NCBI RefSeq assembly: GCF_024139115.2
Contig: NC_085140.1
Location: forward strand, 457,050,248 to 457,114,247
Direction of reading: 5' to 3'
Source: Armigeres subalbatus
Taxonomy: Eukaryota; Arthropoda; Insecta; Diptera; Culicidae
Length of the DNA: 64,000 bases
Shown here: positions 1-11,705 of the stretch, in pieces
Layout: each line of letters opens with the position of its first letter
Position numbering within the stretch: position 1 is the first letter of the stretch
Position numbers and translations under genes: made by a program
The notes under the pieces: model-generated
Databases searched by the model: none
The model's input: only the letters and a program-made list of their open reading frames with translations
Told to the model about the DNA's origin: nothing

Positions 1-480
1 CGTCGTACAGCACAGCTCAAATAATCTGTTTGCGTGAAGGTTTCAAGTCGTATGATGTCAGTAAGCGTCCGAACATGACCCTGAAACAGAACCTAGTTGC
101 CAAACATCGCGCAAGAATGCTGGTCGAGCAAGTTCTGACGAAATACAATTGATGTATTTTGATGAGCAATGAAATTAATATCAAAATTGACTTTCAATTC
201 CCGGGACACAAGTTTTACCTTGCCAAACGGAAGGGTAATGCCCCAGAAAAAATCAAATATGTATTTGTAGGCAAGATTGCCCACAAATTGATGGTATGTC
301 AAAGCATCTGAAGTTGTGAAAATAAAACTAAAGTTTTCATCACTGGAGCGACCATAAATGGGCAAATATACAAGGAGGAGTGTCTTCTGAATCGATTTTT
401 GCCATTCATTCAATCACACGACTGTCCGGTGTTTCTTTGGCCTGACTTAACTTGATAATATATACGCAACTTTCTAACTG
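1..480. other. Anonymous AT-rich DNA
   Basis: No recognisable gene or repeat. A 106-codon open frame lies on the minus strand at 93-413, rich in aromatic residues and without any motif I recognise. It has no matching neighbour, so it is not called as a gene. Confidence 0.3.
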
Positions 481-1740
481 AAAATCCGTTGGGAAGTTCA
501 AAAGAGTTCAGTTCGGAGGAGAGCCACAGAAGGAATAAATCAGTTTAGAAACCCAAAGAACGAAACGGACATCTTTTGGGTTTACAAACAGAGTAAACCT
601 TTGGTCTTTCGAACTTTTTTGGGCTTCCGAACAGAACTCTTTTTGCGCTTCTGAACAAAATCGTTTCGGCTTCCGAACGTAATCTTTTAAGGCTTTGGAA
701 TCCCAAAAGGATATCCCTTTTACAGAAACAGAAAAGATGCATTCAGAACAAGATTCAGAAGCCCAAATGGCTCCACTTGGAATTCCAAAAGTATACCTTT
801 CGAAATTTTAAACCCGAGTCCGTTTGAAAGTAAAGTCCAAAATAATTTCGTAAATTTTTCCCAAGGTTTCGTTCGGAAATGCAAAAGAAATCTGTTTAGG
901 AAGCCCAAAAGAATTTCTTCCAGAATCCTAACTAATTTCGCTCTGAAACTCAGAGAAAGGCCTTGTTTTCGGTTTAAAAACCGTTATTTTTTGGTTTTCT
1001 GAACGGAGCTCTTTTCGGCTTTTGGAAAGATCTCTTCTAGGTTTTCGAATCGATTCCTTTCGCGCTTCCTAAACAAATCCTGTTAGAGCTTCGGTAGGGA
1101 ATATATAAATATTCTAATCAGAATCTCTTACCCAGAAGCAGAAAAAGATTCCGTTCAGAAGCCCAGAACGCTCTAATTGAAAGTCCAAAAGATTCCGTTC
1201 GGAAGACCAAAAGTATTCCGTTCTTAATTCTAGAATGATTTTGTTCAGAATCCCATCAATTCCGTATGGAAGTTCAAAAGGATTTTTTTGAGAAGCCCAG
1301 AGTGATTACTTTCAAAAACCCAAAAGAATTTCGTTCAGAAAATCGAAAAGATGCCGTAAGTGAACTAAGAAGGATTACGTTCGGAAGTTCACATAATTCT
1401 GATCAAAAATCCGTACGATCGGATATCTTTTGGGTAACCTAATGTTATTTTTTTTGCTTTTGAATGGCTTTAGAATGGATTAATTTTGGACTTCTGAATG
1501 CAATCTTTTTAGGTTTCCGAAAGGAATCGAAGAATCTTTCCGTTTGAAATTCTGAAAGGATTATGTTTGGAACTCAAAAGGGACGCCGTTCAAAAGCCTG
1601 AAAGGCTTCGCTCGGAATTCCAAAATGATACCATTTACCTTATAGAATTTCGTACGAAATCCCCATAACGATTTTGTTTGAAAGCCCAAAATAGTTTAAT
1701 TGGAAATCCCAACAGGATTCTGTTTCCAGCCCAAAGTTTT
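480..1740. repeat. Degenerate short tandem repeat with orientation switches
   Basis: The stretch is built from a variable unit of roughly 20-30 bp centred on words such as CCCAAAAGGATTCCGTTCGG. From about 545 to 700 the unit reads in the opposite sense (TTCCGAAC then AATCTTTT). From about 730 it reads in the sense with AGAAGCCCAAA, and further reversals occur near 960-1080 and 1420-1530. Units are strongly diverged, which implies an old array. No coding potential is seen; short open frames here follow from the repeat. Confidence 0.65.
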
Positions 1741-1849
1741 TTAAAACTGATTGTCTGTAAAAGTCTGTAACTTTAATCAAAAGTCTGTATAATGTCTGTA
1801 ATCTGTATGATGTCTGTATGCAAGACCAAATGTCTGTATAAATACAAAC
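1741..1849. repeat. GTCTGTA-type microsatellite
   Basis: Imperfect repeats of GTCTGTAA and GTCTGTAT occupy this stretch and abut the inverted-repeat element that starts at 1850. A similar word cluster (GACATGTCTGTATGTCTGG) follows the second copy of that element near 8198. Confidence 0.6.
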
Positions 1850-2096
1850 TGTCGTGTCTGGCGGGGACGGCTGAACGAATCAGCCATCTCCAACTGCTTC
1901 TCGATTCGCAGCAGCTCGGTAGCCAACTTGATTCCTCGAAATACATCACAAAACTGAAGGCTCATATCCTTCATCTGTCACTCTCGCATCTGGTACTCAT
2001 AGCTAATGTATATGCCCTCTTATGCAATTAACATATCTTGTCACTCCCGTCTCAATCCCTACATCCTTCGTTCAGCCGTCCCCGCCAGACACGACA
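1850..2096. mobile_element. MITE-like element, 30-bp terminal inverted repeats (copy 1)
   Basis: A perfect 30-bp inverted repeat bounds the element: the left end contains GTCGTGTCTGGCGGGGACGG and the right end is its reverse complement, finishing in CCAGACACGAC at 2095. No convincing target duplication is seen. The interior, read on the minus strand, has a short stretch with coding-like composition (including FRGIKLATELLRIEKQLEM) that both copies share. It may be captured sequence, but no product can be named. The second copy is at 7984-8195. Confidence 0.75.
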
Positions 2097-2239
2097 ATCT
2101 TCCTCCTGCTCTACTCTTTTACAATTTTACTATTATTGTTTTGCTCTTTTTTTTTCAACACGACGCTTTAAAGTTTTGGTTAAACTAAGAACTGTGACAC
2201 TCATGGGATTCAAAACCAATTAAAATAAAGTATAATAAA

Positions 2240-5200
2240 TCATCTCAGCAAGATACTTCTGTCTGCCATCAAAATCAGAAAAAAAATCATCAATAATACT
2301 CTACGCAACTCTTTGCTTACGTATTCTCGTTCTTTGTTTACATTTTCTAACATTGAACTCCAACTAACCACTGATCTCGGAATGCAGCCATGGATAGAGT
2401 TTTCCTGGCTCTAGAACATCAATCTTGCCTCAAAATCAAAAAAGAATCATCAACAATTTTCTTTTTTACGCAACTATTTGCTTTCTTATTCTCATTATTT
2501 GTTTGTATTTTCTAACACTGAGCTCCAACCAACCACTGATCTCGGAATGCAGTCATGGATAGAGTTTTCCAGGCTCTAGAACATCAATCTTGCATCAAAA
2601 TCAGAAATGAACTCATCAACAATACTCTACACAGCTCTTCGTTTTCCTATTCTCGTTCTTTGTTTACATTTTCTAACACTAAGCTCCAGCCAACCACTGA
2701 TCTCGGAATGCAGTCATGGACAGAGTTTTCCAGGCTCTAGAACATCAATCTTGCATCAAAATCAGAAAAAAAAATCCTCAACAATACTCCACGCAACTCT
2801 CTGCTTCCTTGTTCTCATTATTTGTTTACATTTTCCAACGCTGAACACCAATCAACTACTGATCTCGAAAAGCAGTCATGGATAGAGTTTTCCAGGCTCT
2901 AGAACATCAATCTTGCATCAAAATCAGAAAAAAAATCATCAACAATACTCTACGCAGCTGTTTGCTTCTTTGTTCTCATTATTTGTTTACATTTTCTAAC
3001 GCTGAACACCAATCAACCACTGATCTTGGAATGCAGTCATGGATAGAGTTTTCCAGGCTCTAGAACATCAATCTTGCATCAAAATTAGCAATATATCATC
3101 AACAATACTCCACGCAGCTCTTCGCTTTCCTATTCTCGTTCTTTGTTTACATTTTCTAACACTAAGCTCCAGCCAACCACTGATCTCGGAATGCAGTCAT
3201 GGATGGAGTTTTCCAGGCTTTAGAACATCATTCATGCATCAAAATCAGAAAAAAATCATCAACCTCGTTGCTTCCTTGTTCTCATTATTTGTTTACATTT
3301 CCTAACACTGATCTCCAACCAACCACTGATCTCGGAATGCAGTCAAGGATAGAGTTCTCCAGGCTCTAGAACATCAATCTTGCATCAAAATCAGAAATAA
3401 ATCGTCAACTATACTCTACGCAGCTATTTGCTTCCTTGTTCTCATTATTTGTTTACATTTTATAACGCTGAACACCAATCAACCACTGGTCTCGGAATGC
3501 AGTCAGCATAGTTTTTCAGGCTCTAGAACATCAATCTTGCATCAAAATCAGAAAAAAATCATCAACAATACTCTACGCGGCTCTTTGCTTCCTTGTTCGC
3601 ATTATTTGTTTACATTTTCTAACACTAAGCTCCAACCAACCACTGATCTCGGAATGCAGTCATGGGTAGAGTTTTCCAGGCTCTAGAACATCAATCTTGC
3701 ATCAAAACCAGAAAAAAATCATCAAGAATACTCTACGTAGTTCTTCGCTTTCCTATTCTCGCTATTTGTTTACATTTTCTAACGCTGAACACCAATCAAC
3801 CACTGATCTCGATATGCAGTCATGGATAGATATTTTCAGGCTCTAGAACATCAATCTTGCATCAAAATCAGAGAAAAAAAAAATCATCAACAATACTCTA
3901 CGCAGCTCTTTGCTTCCTTGTTCTCATTATTTGTTTACATTTTCTAACGCTGGACACCAATCAACCACTGATCTCGGAATGCAGTTATGCATAGAGTTTT
4001 CCAGGCTCTAGAACACCATTCATGCATCAAAATCAGAAATAAAATCATCAACAATACTCTACGCAACTCTTTGCTTACGTATTCTCGTTCTTTGTTTACA
4101 TTTTCTAACATTGAACTCCAACTAACCACTGATCTCGGAATGCAGCCATGGATAGAGTTTTCCTGGCTCTAGAACATCAATCTTGCCTCAAAATCAAAAA
4201 AGAATCATCAACAATTTTTTTTACGCAACTATTTGCTTTCTTATTCTCATTATTTGTTTGTATTTTCTAACACTGAGCTCCAACCAACCACTGATCTCGG
4301 AATGCAGTCATGGATAGAGTTTTCCAGGCTCTAGAACATCAATATTGCATCAAAATCAGAAAAAAAATATCAACAATACTCCACGCAACTCTCTGCTTCC
4401 TTGTTCTCATTATTTGTTTACATTTTCTAACGCTGAACACCAATCAACTACTGATCTCGAAAAGCAGTCACGGGTAGACTTTTCCAGGCTCTAGAACATC
4501 AATCTTGCATCAAAATCAGAAATAAAATCATCAACAATACTCTACGCAGCTCTTCGTTTTCCTATTCTCGTTCTTTGTTTACATTTTCTAACACTAAGCT
4601 CCAGCCAACCACTGATCTCGGAATGCAGTCATGGATAGAGTTTTCCAGGCTCTAGAACATCAATCTTGCATTAAAATCAGAAAAAAATCATCAACAATAC
4701 TCCACGCAACTCTCTACTTCTTGTTCTCATTATTTTTTTACATTTTCCAACGCTGAACACCAATCAACTACTGATCTCGAAAAGCAGTCATGGATAGAGT
4801 TTTCCAGGCTCTAGAACATCAATCTTGCATTAAAATCAGAAAAAATCATCAACAATACTCTACGCAGCTCTTCGCTTTCCTATTCTCGTTCTATGTTTAC
4901 ATTTTCTAACACTAAGCTCCAGCCAACCACTGATCTCGGAATGCAGTCATGGATGGAGTTTTCCAGGCTTTAGAACATCATTCATGCATCAAAATCAGAA
5001 AAAAATCATCAACCTCGTTGCTTCCTTGTTTTCATTATTTGTTTACATTTTCTAACACTGAGCTCCAACCAACCACTGATCTCGGAATGCAGTCAAGGAT
5101 AGAGTTTTCCAGGCTCTAGAACATCAATCTTGCATCAAAACCAGAAAAAAATCATCAACAATACTCTACGTAGTTCTTCGCTTTCCTATTCTCGCTATTT

Positions 5201-5990
5201 GTTTACATTTTCTAACGCTGAACACCAATCAACCACTGATCTCGATATGCAGTCATGGATAGATATTTTCAGGCTCTAGAACATCAATCTTGCATCAAAA
5301 TCAGAGAAAAAAAAAAATCATCAACAATACTCTACGCAGCTCTTTTCTTCCTTGTTCTCATTATTTGTTTACATTTTCTAACGCTGGACACCAATCAACC
5401 ACTGATCTCGGAATGCAGTTATGCATAGAGTTTTCCAGGCTCTAGAACACCATTCATGCATCAAAATCAGAAATAAAATCATCAACAATACTCTACGCAG
5501 CTCTTTGCTACCTTGTTCTCATTATTTGTTTACATTTTCTAACATTAAGCCCCAGCCAACCACTGATCTCGGAATGCAGTCATGGATAGAGTTTTCCAGG
5601 CTCTAGAACATCAAACTTGAATGGAAATCAGAAATAAAATCATCAACAATACTCTACGCAGCTCTTTGCTTCCTAGTTCTCATTATTTGTTTATATTTTC
5701 TAACGCTGAACACCACTCAACCACTGGTCTCGGAATGCAGTCATGGATAGTTTTTCAGGCTCTAGAACATCATTCTTGCATCAAAATAAGAAAAAAAAAA
5801 CATCAACAATATTCTACGCAGCTCTTTGTTTCCTTGTTCTTATTATTTGTTTACATTTTCTAACACTGAGCTCCAACCAACCACTGATCTTGGAATGCAG
5901 TCATGGATAGAGTTTTCCAGGCTCTAGAGCATCAATATAAAATAAAATCACCAGCAATACTCTACGCAACTCCTTGCTTACTTGTTCTCA
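2240..5990. repeat. 160-bp satellite array, about 23 units
   Basis: The marker CTCTAGAACATCAATCTTG recurs every 157-166 bp from 2409 to 5922, with two short units of 146 bp ending at 3364 and 5114. Units share GATCTCGGAATGCAGTCATG and TTTGTTTACATTTTC. A higher-order pattern is visible: the 146-bp variant recurs after 1,750 bp, and the unit pair starting near 2273 recurs near 4037. Blocks of about nine to eleven units have therefore duplicated inside the array. The many 60-90 codon open frames are artefacts of the repeat. Confidence 0.95.
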
Positions 5991-6049
5991 CTCTATGTCT
6001 ACACCCTCAGCATAATTTTTCACTAGATCCTCACCCTATTTTTTTCTAC

Positions 6050-7465
6050 AGATACTCTCTCAGGAAATGACTGTTTACCCTATCAGGGATTCCCTCTCAG
6101 AGGATCCACATGCAGGAGAATGATTTTTCCATAGATACCCTCTCAGCGGAGTGATTGATAACCCTATCAGGGATTCCTCCTCAAAGGAATTATTATTTCG
6201 AATACCCTCTCAGGAGAATGATTGTTTACCCTATCAGGGATTCCCTCTCAGAGGAATTATTGTATCGGATACCCTCTCAGGGGAATGATTGTTTACCCTA
6301 TCAGGGATTCCCTCTCAGAGGAATTACTATCTTGGATACCCTCTCAGGGGAATGATTGATAACCCTATCAGGGATTCCCTCTCAGAGGAATTATTGTCTC
6401 GGATACCCTCTCAGGGGAATGATTGTTTACCCTATCAGGGATTCCCTCTCAGAGGAATTATTGTCTCGGATACCCTCTCAGGGGAATGATTGTTTACCCT
6501 ATCAGGGATTCCCTCTCAGAGGAATAACTGTCTTAGATACCCTCTCAGGGGAATGATTGTTTACCCTATCAGGGATTCCCTCTCAGAGGAATTATTGTCT
6601 CGGATACCCTCTCAGGGGAATTATTGTTTACCCTATCAGGGATTCACGCTCAGAGGAATTACTGTCTTGGATACCCTCTCAGGGGAATGATTGTTTCACC
6701 CTATCAGGATTCCTCTCAGAGGAATTATTGTCTCGGATAATTCTCTCTCAGGGGAATTATTGTTTACCCCTATCAGGATTCACGCTCAGAGGAATTACTG
6801 TCTTGGATACCCTCTCAGGGAATGATTGTTTACCCTATCAGGGATTCCTCTCAGAGGAATTATTGTCTTGGATACCCTCTCAGGGAATGATTGTTTACCC
6901 TATCAGGGATTCCTCTCAGAGGAATTATTGTCTTGGATACCCTCCTCAGGGAATGATTGTTTACCCCATCAGGAATTCCCTCTCAGAGAAATGATTGTTT
7001 CAGATACCCTCTCAGGGGAATGATTGATCATCTTATCAGGGATTCCTTCTCAGAGGAATTATTGTCTCGGATACCCTCTCAGGGGAATGATTGTTTACCC
7101 TATCAGGATTCCTCTCAGAGGAATTACTGTCTTGGATACCCTCTCAGGGGAATGATTGTTTACCCTATCAGGGATTCCCTCTCAGAGGAATTACTGTCTT
7201 GGATACCCTCTCAGGGGAATGATTGTTTACCCTATCAGGGATTCACGCTCAGGAGAACGATTGTACCATAGATACCCTCTCAGGGGAATGATTGATAACC
7301 CTATCAGGAACTCCTCAAAAGAATGATTATTTCGGATACCCTCTCAGGGGAATGATTGTTTACCCTATCAGGGATTCACTATCAGGAAAATGATTGCTTC
7401 ACAGTTACCCTCCCACAGAAATGATTGTTTCAAATACCCTCTCAGGGGAATGATTGTTTACCCAG
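6050..7465. repeat. 67-bp satellite array, about 21 units
   Basis: The unit contains GATTGTTTACCCTATCAGGG, then TTCCCTCTCAGAGGAATTA and GATACCCTCTCAGGGGAATG. Spacing between units is 67 bp with occasional 1-2 bp indels. Because 67 is not a multiple of three and most units lack stops, read-through open frames of 66 codons appear in successive frames; these are not genes. The last units (7370-7465) are diverged. The array directly follows the 160-bp satellite with only about 60 bp of unique sequence between them. Confidence 0.95.
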
Positions 7466-7469
7466 TTCA

Positions 7470-7983
7470 CTCTGTATTTACAACATTATAAGTCACTTCA
7501 TACACTTCCCGCATGAAATGATAACAAATACCAAATGTTTTTTTCGATTATCATTAAATCGCCTTTACTTGTACACTAATCCATAAATATCTGGCCTACT
7601 GTTTGTTTATTTTCGGGTTCTGCATTAAAACCTCGATTTAAACCATCAATTATGTTTTATGGATTTATGAATTATGGATTTCTTTAAATAATTGTAATCT
7701 CACCTTTTTTCTGTGTCGCAAAACATAAATTTACTTCTTTTTATTATTTTTTTTTTTTTGTGGCGGCACGAATTGGATTCCTAAAAACTTTTTTTTCAGT
7801 GTCATGCAATTCACATCCGTCAACCGTCACCTAACCGAAAAATCTATTTTTCCGTGCAATTTGTTTTTTTTTCTTTTTTTTTTTCTAACACAACACACGC
7901 GATTTCATTTTCGCGTAAACAAATTGCACACCAATTGCGATTTTGAGAGCGTCACTGGTTACCGCGTACCGACTTGGCCAATA
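7470..7983. other. AT-rich spacer with T-runs
   Basis: Low-complexity AT-rich sequence with T-runs near 7750, 7785 and 7865. No gene, RNA or transposon end is recognised. Confidence 0.4.
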
Positions 7984-8195
7984 TCGTGTCTGGCGGGGAC
8001 GGCTGAACGAATCAGCCATCTCCAGCTGCTTCTCGATTCGCAGCAGCTCGGTAGCCAACTTGATTCCTCGAAATACATCACAAAACTGAAGGCTCATATC
8101 CTTCATCTGTCACTCTCGCATCTGGTACTCATAGCTAATGTATATGCCCTCTTATTCAATTAACATATCTTGTCACTCCCGTCTCAATCCCTACA
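7984..8195. mobile_element. MITE-like element copy 2, right end missing
   Basis: Nearly identical to positions 1853-2064 of copy 1, in the same orientation, but the right 30-bp inverted end is absent. Homology stops at the CCCTACA just inside it, and the sequence then passes into GTCTGTA-type words. Together the two copies bracket the satellite block as direct repeats about 6.1 kb apart. Confidence 0.75.
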
Positions 8196-10018
8196 CAGAC
8201 ATGTCTGTATGTCTGGCATCCCTGGTATGTTATCAATCCCATAACAAAAAGGCTACAGACAGTATGCGATGATTGAGGACGGACGTGGAAATCTCACGTT
8301 CCGTCAAATATTTTAAAATTTAATCTTTTCCAATCAAAAGTGATTTATTTAAAGTTTTCGCGAATTGTTGATACAGATGAGATAAGGTGATAGATATAGA
8401 ATATTACATGAGAACATTTACCGTCAGATCGACGGTAATTACGTGCTGTAAAAATATGGCAGAGCGGTTGCTTTTGGACATCAAGAATCAATGACCCCTC
8501 CAGAAGTGAGCTGAGCTTCTTCGCAGGACAACCGCCAGACACAGCAGTAGCGGGAACAACGACAATAGAACCAGCTCTATTCCACCAGAAACTATAAAGC
8601 ATGCAGCAGAAATACAGAAATCATTTTCAACGGAGGACTAGGTGTTCGTATTAGCAGCAGTGGTACAGTATCCTGTAACAGTTCCAATCCGCCCACCACC
8701 CTTGCCAGGTTTATTGGCGGCTGAAAACGAAAACGTCGCAGCAACTGCAAATAATGCACATAAGTATCATTTTATTTTTATTCATGTTCTCTATTTTATT
8801 CGTTGTCGTATATGTGTGTGTTTACTCCCTTCTCTAATTTAATCCTAGACCGTTATCGAGAATCGAACTTGCCGTCTTCGTATTGACGCCTTTGCTTGCA
8901 AGCCCAACCGTAGAACATACAGTAGAGCTAATATAGATTGTGACGGCTTGTTTTGCTATGATTTACTCATGCATGTTATTGGCACTGTTTAATAGCCATT
9001 TTACCAAAATCAAAGCGTCTTTTATCATACAGTTTATTTCTGCTAGGATCATACCAAACAAAGCTCAAAATCATAATATTCTCCCATAGTTTGGAAAAAT
9101 TGGGATTAGACACATTAAAGTGGATCAAAGTGGTGCATAACGTTTCTCGTATTATATTGGCAACATAAGTTTCACCCAACAAATTTTGTAGATTGTCACG
9201 CAGCTGAAATGAATAGGTTGGTCGATGACGGAAATTCACAACATTATTCGTAATTCGTTCTTCAATCTTTGCTTCGTTTAGCTTGAAGTTACAGATACAT
9301 ATTGAATTAACTACTACACTTTACGGCCGACCGTCACTGCTTCTTCCACTCAACTAAAGCAATATAAGTTTAATAGCCTGATCAGAATACGTTTTTTTTA
9401 CATGTATATGGAAAAAATATGATAATAGGTACCAAAAAGTTTTTAAGATTTGGGTGCATTCAAAGGCTTCGCAAATTACCTAACCTAAACAAATAAGTCA
9501 ACTGTTTACAAAAAGCGAAGTAAATGTTGTAAATCACTGCTTGAACGAGTCGACTAGCTAAATAAGTGTTTTGCTCAAATAAGTTCAGTACTGCATTTAA
9601 ATACATAAATTTTTCCGATATTAAGGTATACATTCCAAGTTATAGATTGTATATTTCATTAATTTCTATTGTAATACATTTCATATTAGATCCCTACTAA
9701 AACCCAACAAATTACGGAATATTGCTTTATATTGGCGTAATACATGTATAAAAATATACGTTAGGATATTTTTTACCACTAAACAAATTATACTTTTTAA
9801 AATGAAAAATATAATCATTGGGATTTATTGAATTTTTGATTCCATAGGTGTTTGTTTTATTGGTCTAACACATATTATTTAGCTAGGGCTTAGAAACGCA
9901 AATTTAATACTTCTCAGAACAGTTGTGTGCTATAGATAATGGTATACAAATCAAATGTTTGGACGCATAATCACCTTACAAACAAATATGTTGCTATTTT
10001 ACTGATTTTCCAATAAAA
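8196..10018. other. Anonymous DNA, no gene recognised
   Basis: The piece at about 8228-8262 (ATCAATCCCATAACAAAAAG) is a fragment of the dispersed repeat found at 11633 and 59835. The rest shows no domain. An 87-codon minus-strand open frame at 8976-9239 has ordinary protein-like composition but no motif I recognise, no neighbouring exon signal and no relative in the window. Confidence 0.35.
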
Positions 10019-10175
10019 TCTCGCTTAACTTTTCAAAAGGACCTAAGTAACATTTTTTTCATGAATTAATTTGAGTACTGCAATCAAAAGCTTTCATGTT
10101 GTTCTGTTGATTGCGCTATTCAAATTAATTCATGAAAAAAATGTTACTTAGGTCCTTTTCAAAAGTTAAGCGAGA
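10019..10175. mobile_element. 157-bp palindromic hairpin element, copy 1
   Basis: Arms of about 58 bp, starting TCTCGCTTAACTTTTCAAAA and ending in the reverse complement, with only two mismatches. They enclose a short spacer with CAATCAAAAGCTTTCATG. The whole unit is repeated at 40822-40978 with very few differences. It resembles a foldback MITE; the superfamily is unresolved because the target duplication is ambiguous. Confidence 0.85.
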
Positions 10176-10397
10176 AATGTTCATATATCGCTTCAAATAT
10201 CTTCACAGAAAATCAATTTTAGTAAATAAGCAGACTTTTTCGGAAAGGTTGCACTCGAGATGTATTAGATTTTGGCGGAATTCCAAGATTTTCGAGAATG
10301 TTTTCCACTGGAATCTGAAAAACGATTTGAAATGTTGAAATGCTCAATTAATAACTAATGAAAATACTCTTTACAGCGCCTGAACACAAAGATTCTT

Positions 10398-10594
10398 CAC
10401 CTGTCATAAGACGAGTTTATACAATCCCATTGAATTCCACCACTTAATTGTATCTTGACAGATACGTATTTCGACCTCAACGGTAAGGCCGTCTTCAGTG
10501 TCTCGTACTTGACTCGACTTGTATTGGGATTGTATAAACTCGTCTTATGACAGGTGAAAACATTCCACTAAAAAGCTCAACATAATTTTCTTAT
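10398..10594 (+). mobile_element. Palindromic dispersed element, copy P1 (13-bp target duplication)
   Basis: The element opens CACCTGTCATAAGACGAG, runs through ATTCCACCACTTAATTGTAT and CAGATACGTATTTCGACCTC, folds back at the GACTCGACTT region and closes with a unique tail (CATTCCACTAAAAAGCTC, then ATTTTCTTAT). This copy has lost most of the second arm. The 13-bp word CACAAAGATTCTT flanks it directly at 10385-10397 and 10595-10607. That is long for a DNA transposon and typical of target-primed or imprecise insertion. Confidence 0.85.
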
Positions 10595-10919
10595 CACAAA
10601 GATTCTTGTTTTTTCATATAAACCGGTAGTGAATTCCATAGGCAATTCTACAAATCCATACATTAACTAATACACGAAAAAAATCAGATCAGTTGTTCCC
10701 TATACAAAAATGCTAGTTTTCTTTATTAAGATTCTTTCAACAATTCTCACTTTTTGTATATATCAAATTGTTTTGTGAATAACAGAGTAGAACATGAAAT
10801 GACAAATATGCGGTAGGATAATAGTTCTGAACGTACTGACGTCTTACTACTTTTCCATGCTGCTCAAAAATCGAGTGTACGTTTTCATACCGCGATTTAT
10901 ATGTTGAAAATATTGCAGG

Positions 10920-11290
10920 CCACCTAAATGTTTTGCTCTGCGTTGTGCGAATGAGTAAATTAATTAACAAATACAGAACGATCAAGCGATCTTCGAAATA
11001 TTTTGTTCTGTTTTGTGTGAGTGAATAAATGAATAGACAAATGAAAATTAGTGCGCGTACGATCGGGTTTCCTCTGATAAGCAGAACGGTCGCGCGATCA
11101 TTGATATATTTGGCTCTGCGTTGTGCGAGTAATTAAATTAATTAACAAATAAAAAGTTAGTGCGTGTTCTATCGTGTTTCTATTAGTACGCAGAGTGATC
11201 GCGCGATCATCGAAATATTTTGTTCTGCTAAGTGCGGTCGATAAATCGATTGACTAGTGCGCGTTCAATAGTGTTTTTGTTTAAACTCCA
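10920..11290. repeat. Short tandem repeat of about 108 bp
   Basis: About 3.5 imperfect units share GCTCTGCGTTGTGCGAGT, a run of AATTAATTAACAAAT and the word CGCGATCAT. The marker is spaced about 75, 108 and 108 bp. Short arrays of this kind occur in 5' regions of mosquito retroelements, and the following sequence (11290-11620) could be a retroelement UTR, but no ORF is attached. Confidence 0.5.
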
Positions 11291-11632
11291 TCAAACTACA
11301 CGTTACACACGGCAAACCGTTTACCAAAACGAACCCTGCTACATTCCCTACCTCATATATCCAACATCCCAGTGATTTCTCGTGGAAGTGCAGAAGACTC
11401 GTCGACTTCCATCAAAGCGAGTATCACGTCATCAATTTCCTGCCTATTCCCCGAATGACCTGCATTCGGTCACGGCCGGCGCTGGTATTGCTTGATTTTG
11501 GGTCACCAGTTTTTACACATTGAGGAAGATGTTAGTCCCAAACATCATCTGTTGGTTCTCTGTGTAATTTCAGCTGACCTGGCAATAACAGAGTAGCAAC
11601 CGTGGGCGGTCAATCATGCTCAGCCTCATGCT
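11290..11632. other. Possible retroelement UTR, unassigned
   Basis: More GC-rich than its surroundings, with no open frame. It ends in GGGCGGTCAATCATGCTCAG and a repeated ATGCTCA word directly before the dispersed repeat at 11633. I cannot assign it to a family. Confidence 0.25.
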
Positions 11633-11705
11633 CAATCCCATAACAAAAAGGCTACAAATCCTTATGCGCTTGACATTAAATAACCAATATAGGTCCATTT
11701 AAGCA
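11633..11705 (+). mobile_element. Dispersed repeat S, left part (split copy)
   Basis: The sequence from CAATCCCATAACAAAAAGGC through ATAGGTCCATTTAAGCA aligns with the minus strand of 59516-59835, where the repeat is uninterrupted. Here it is broken at 11705 and resumes at 12738 after a 1,032-bp insertion. The 21-bp word ending the left part is duplicated at the start of the right part. Confidence 0.8.

Noticed and set aside
6155..7271. Series of 65-145 codon plus-strand open frames
   Set aside because: They are the same 67-bp unit read in successive frames; frame phase changes with every unit.
6050..7465. CRISPR-like regular array
   Set aside because: The 67-bp units follow one another directly with no unique spacers and no direct-repeat/spacer alternation; this is a eukaryotic satellite.
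8976..9239. Minus-strand 87-codon frame as a gene
   Set aside because: No recognised motif, no partner exon and no second copy; kept only as a note under the anonymous region.
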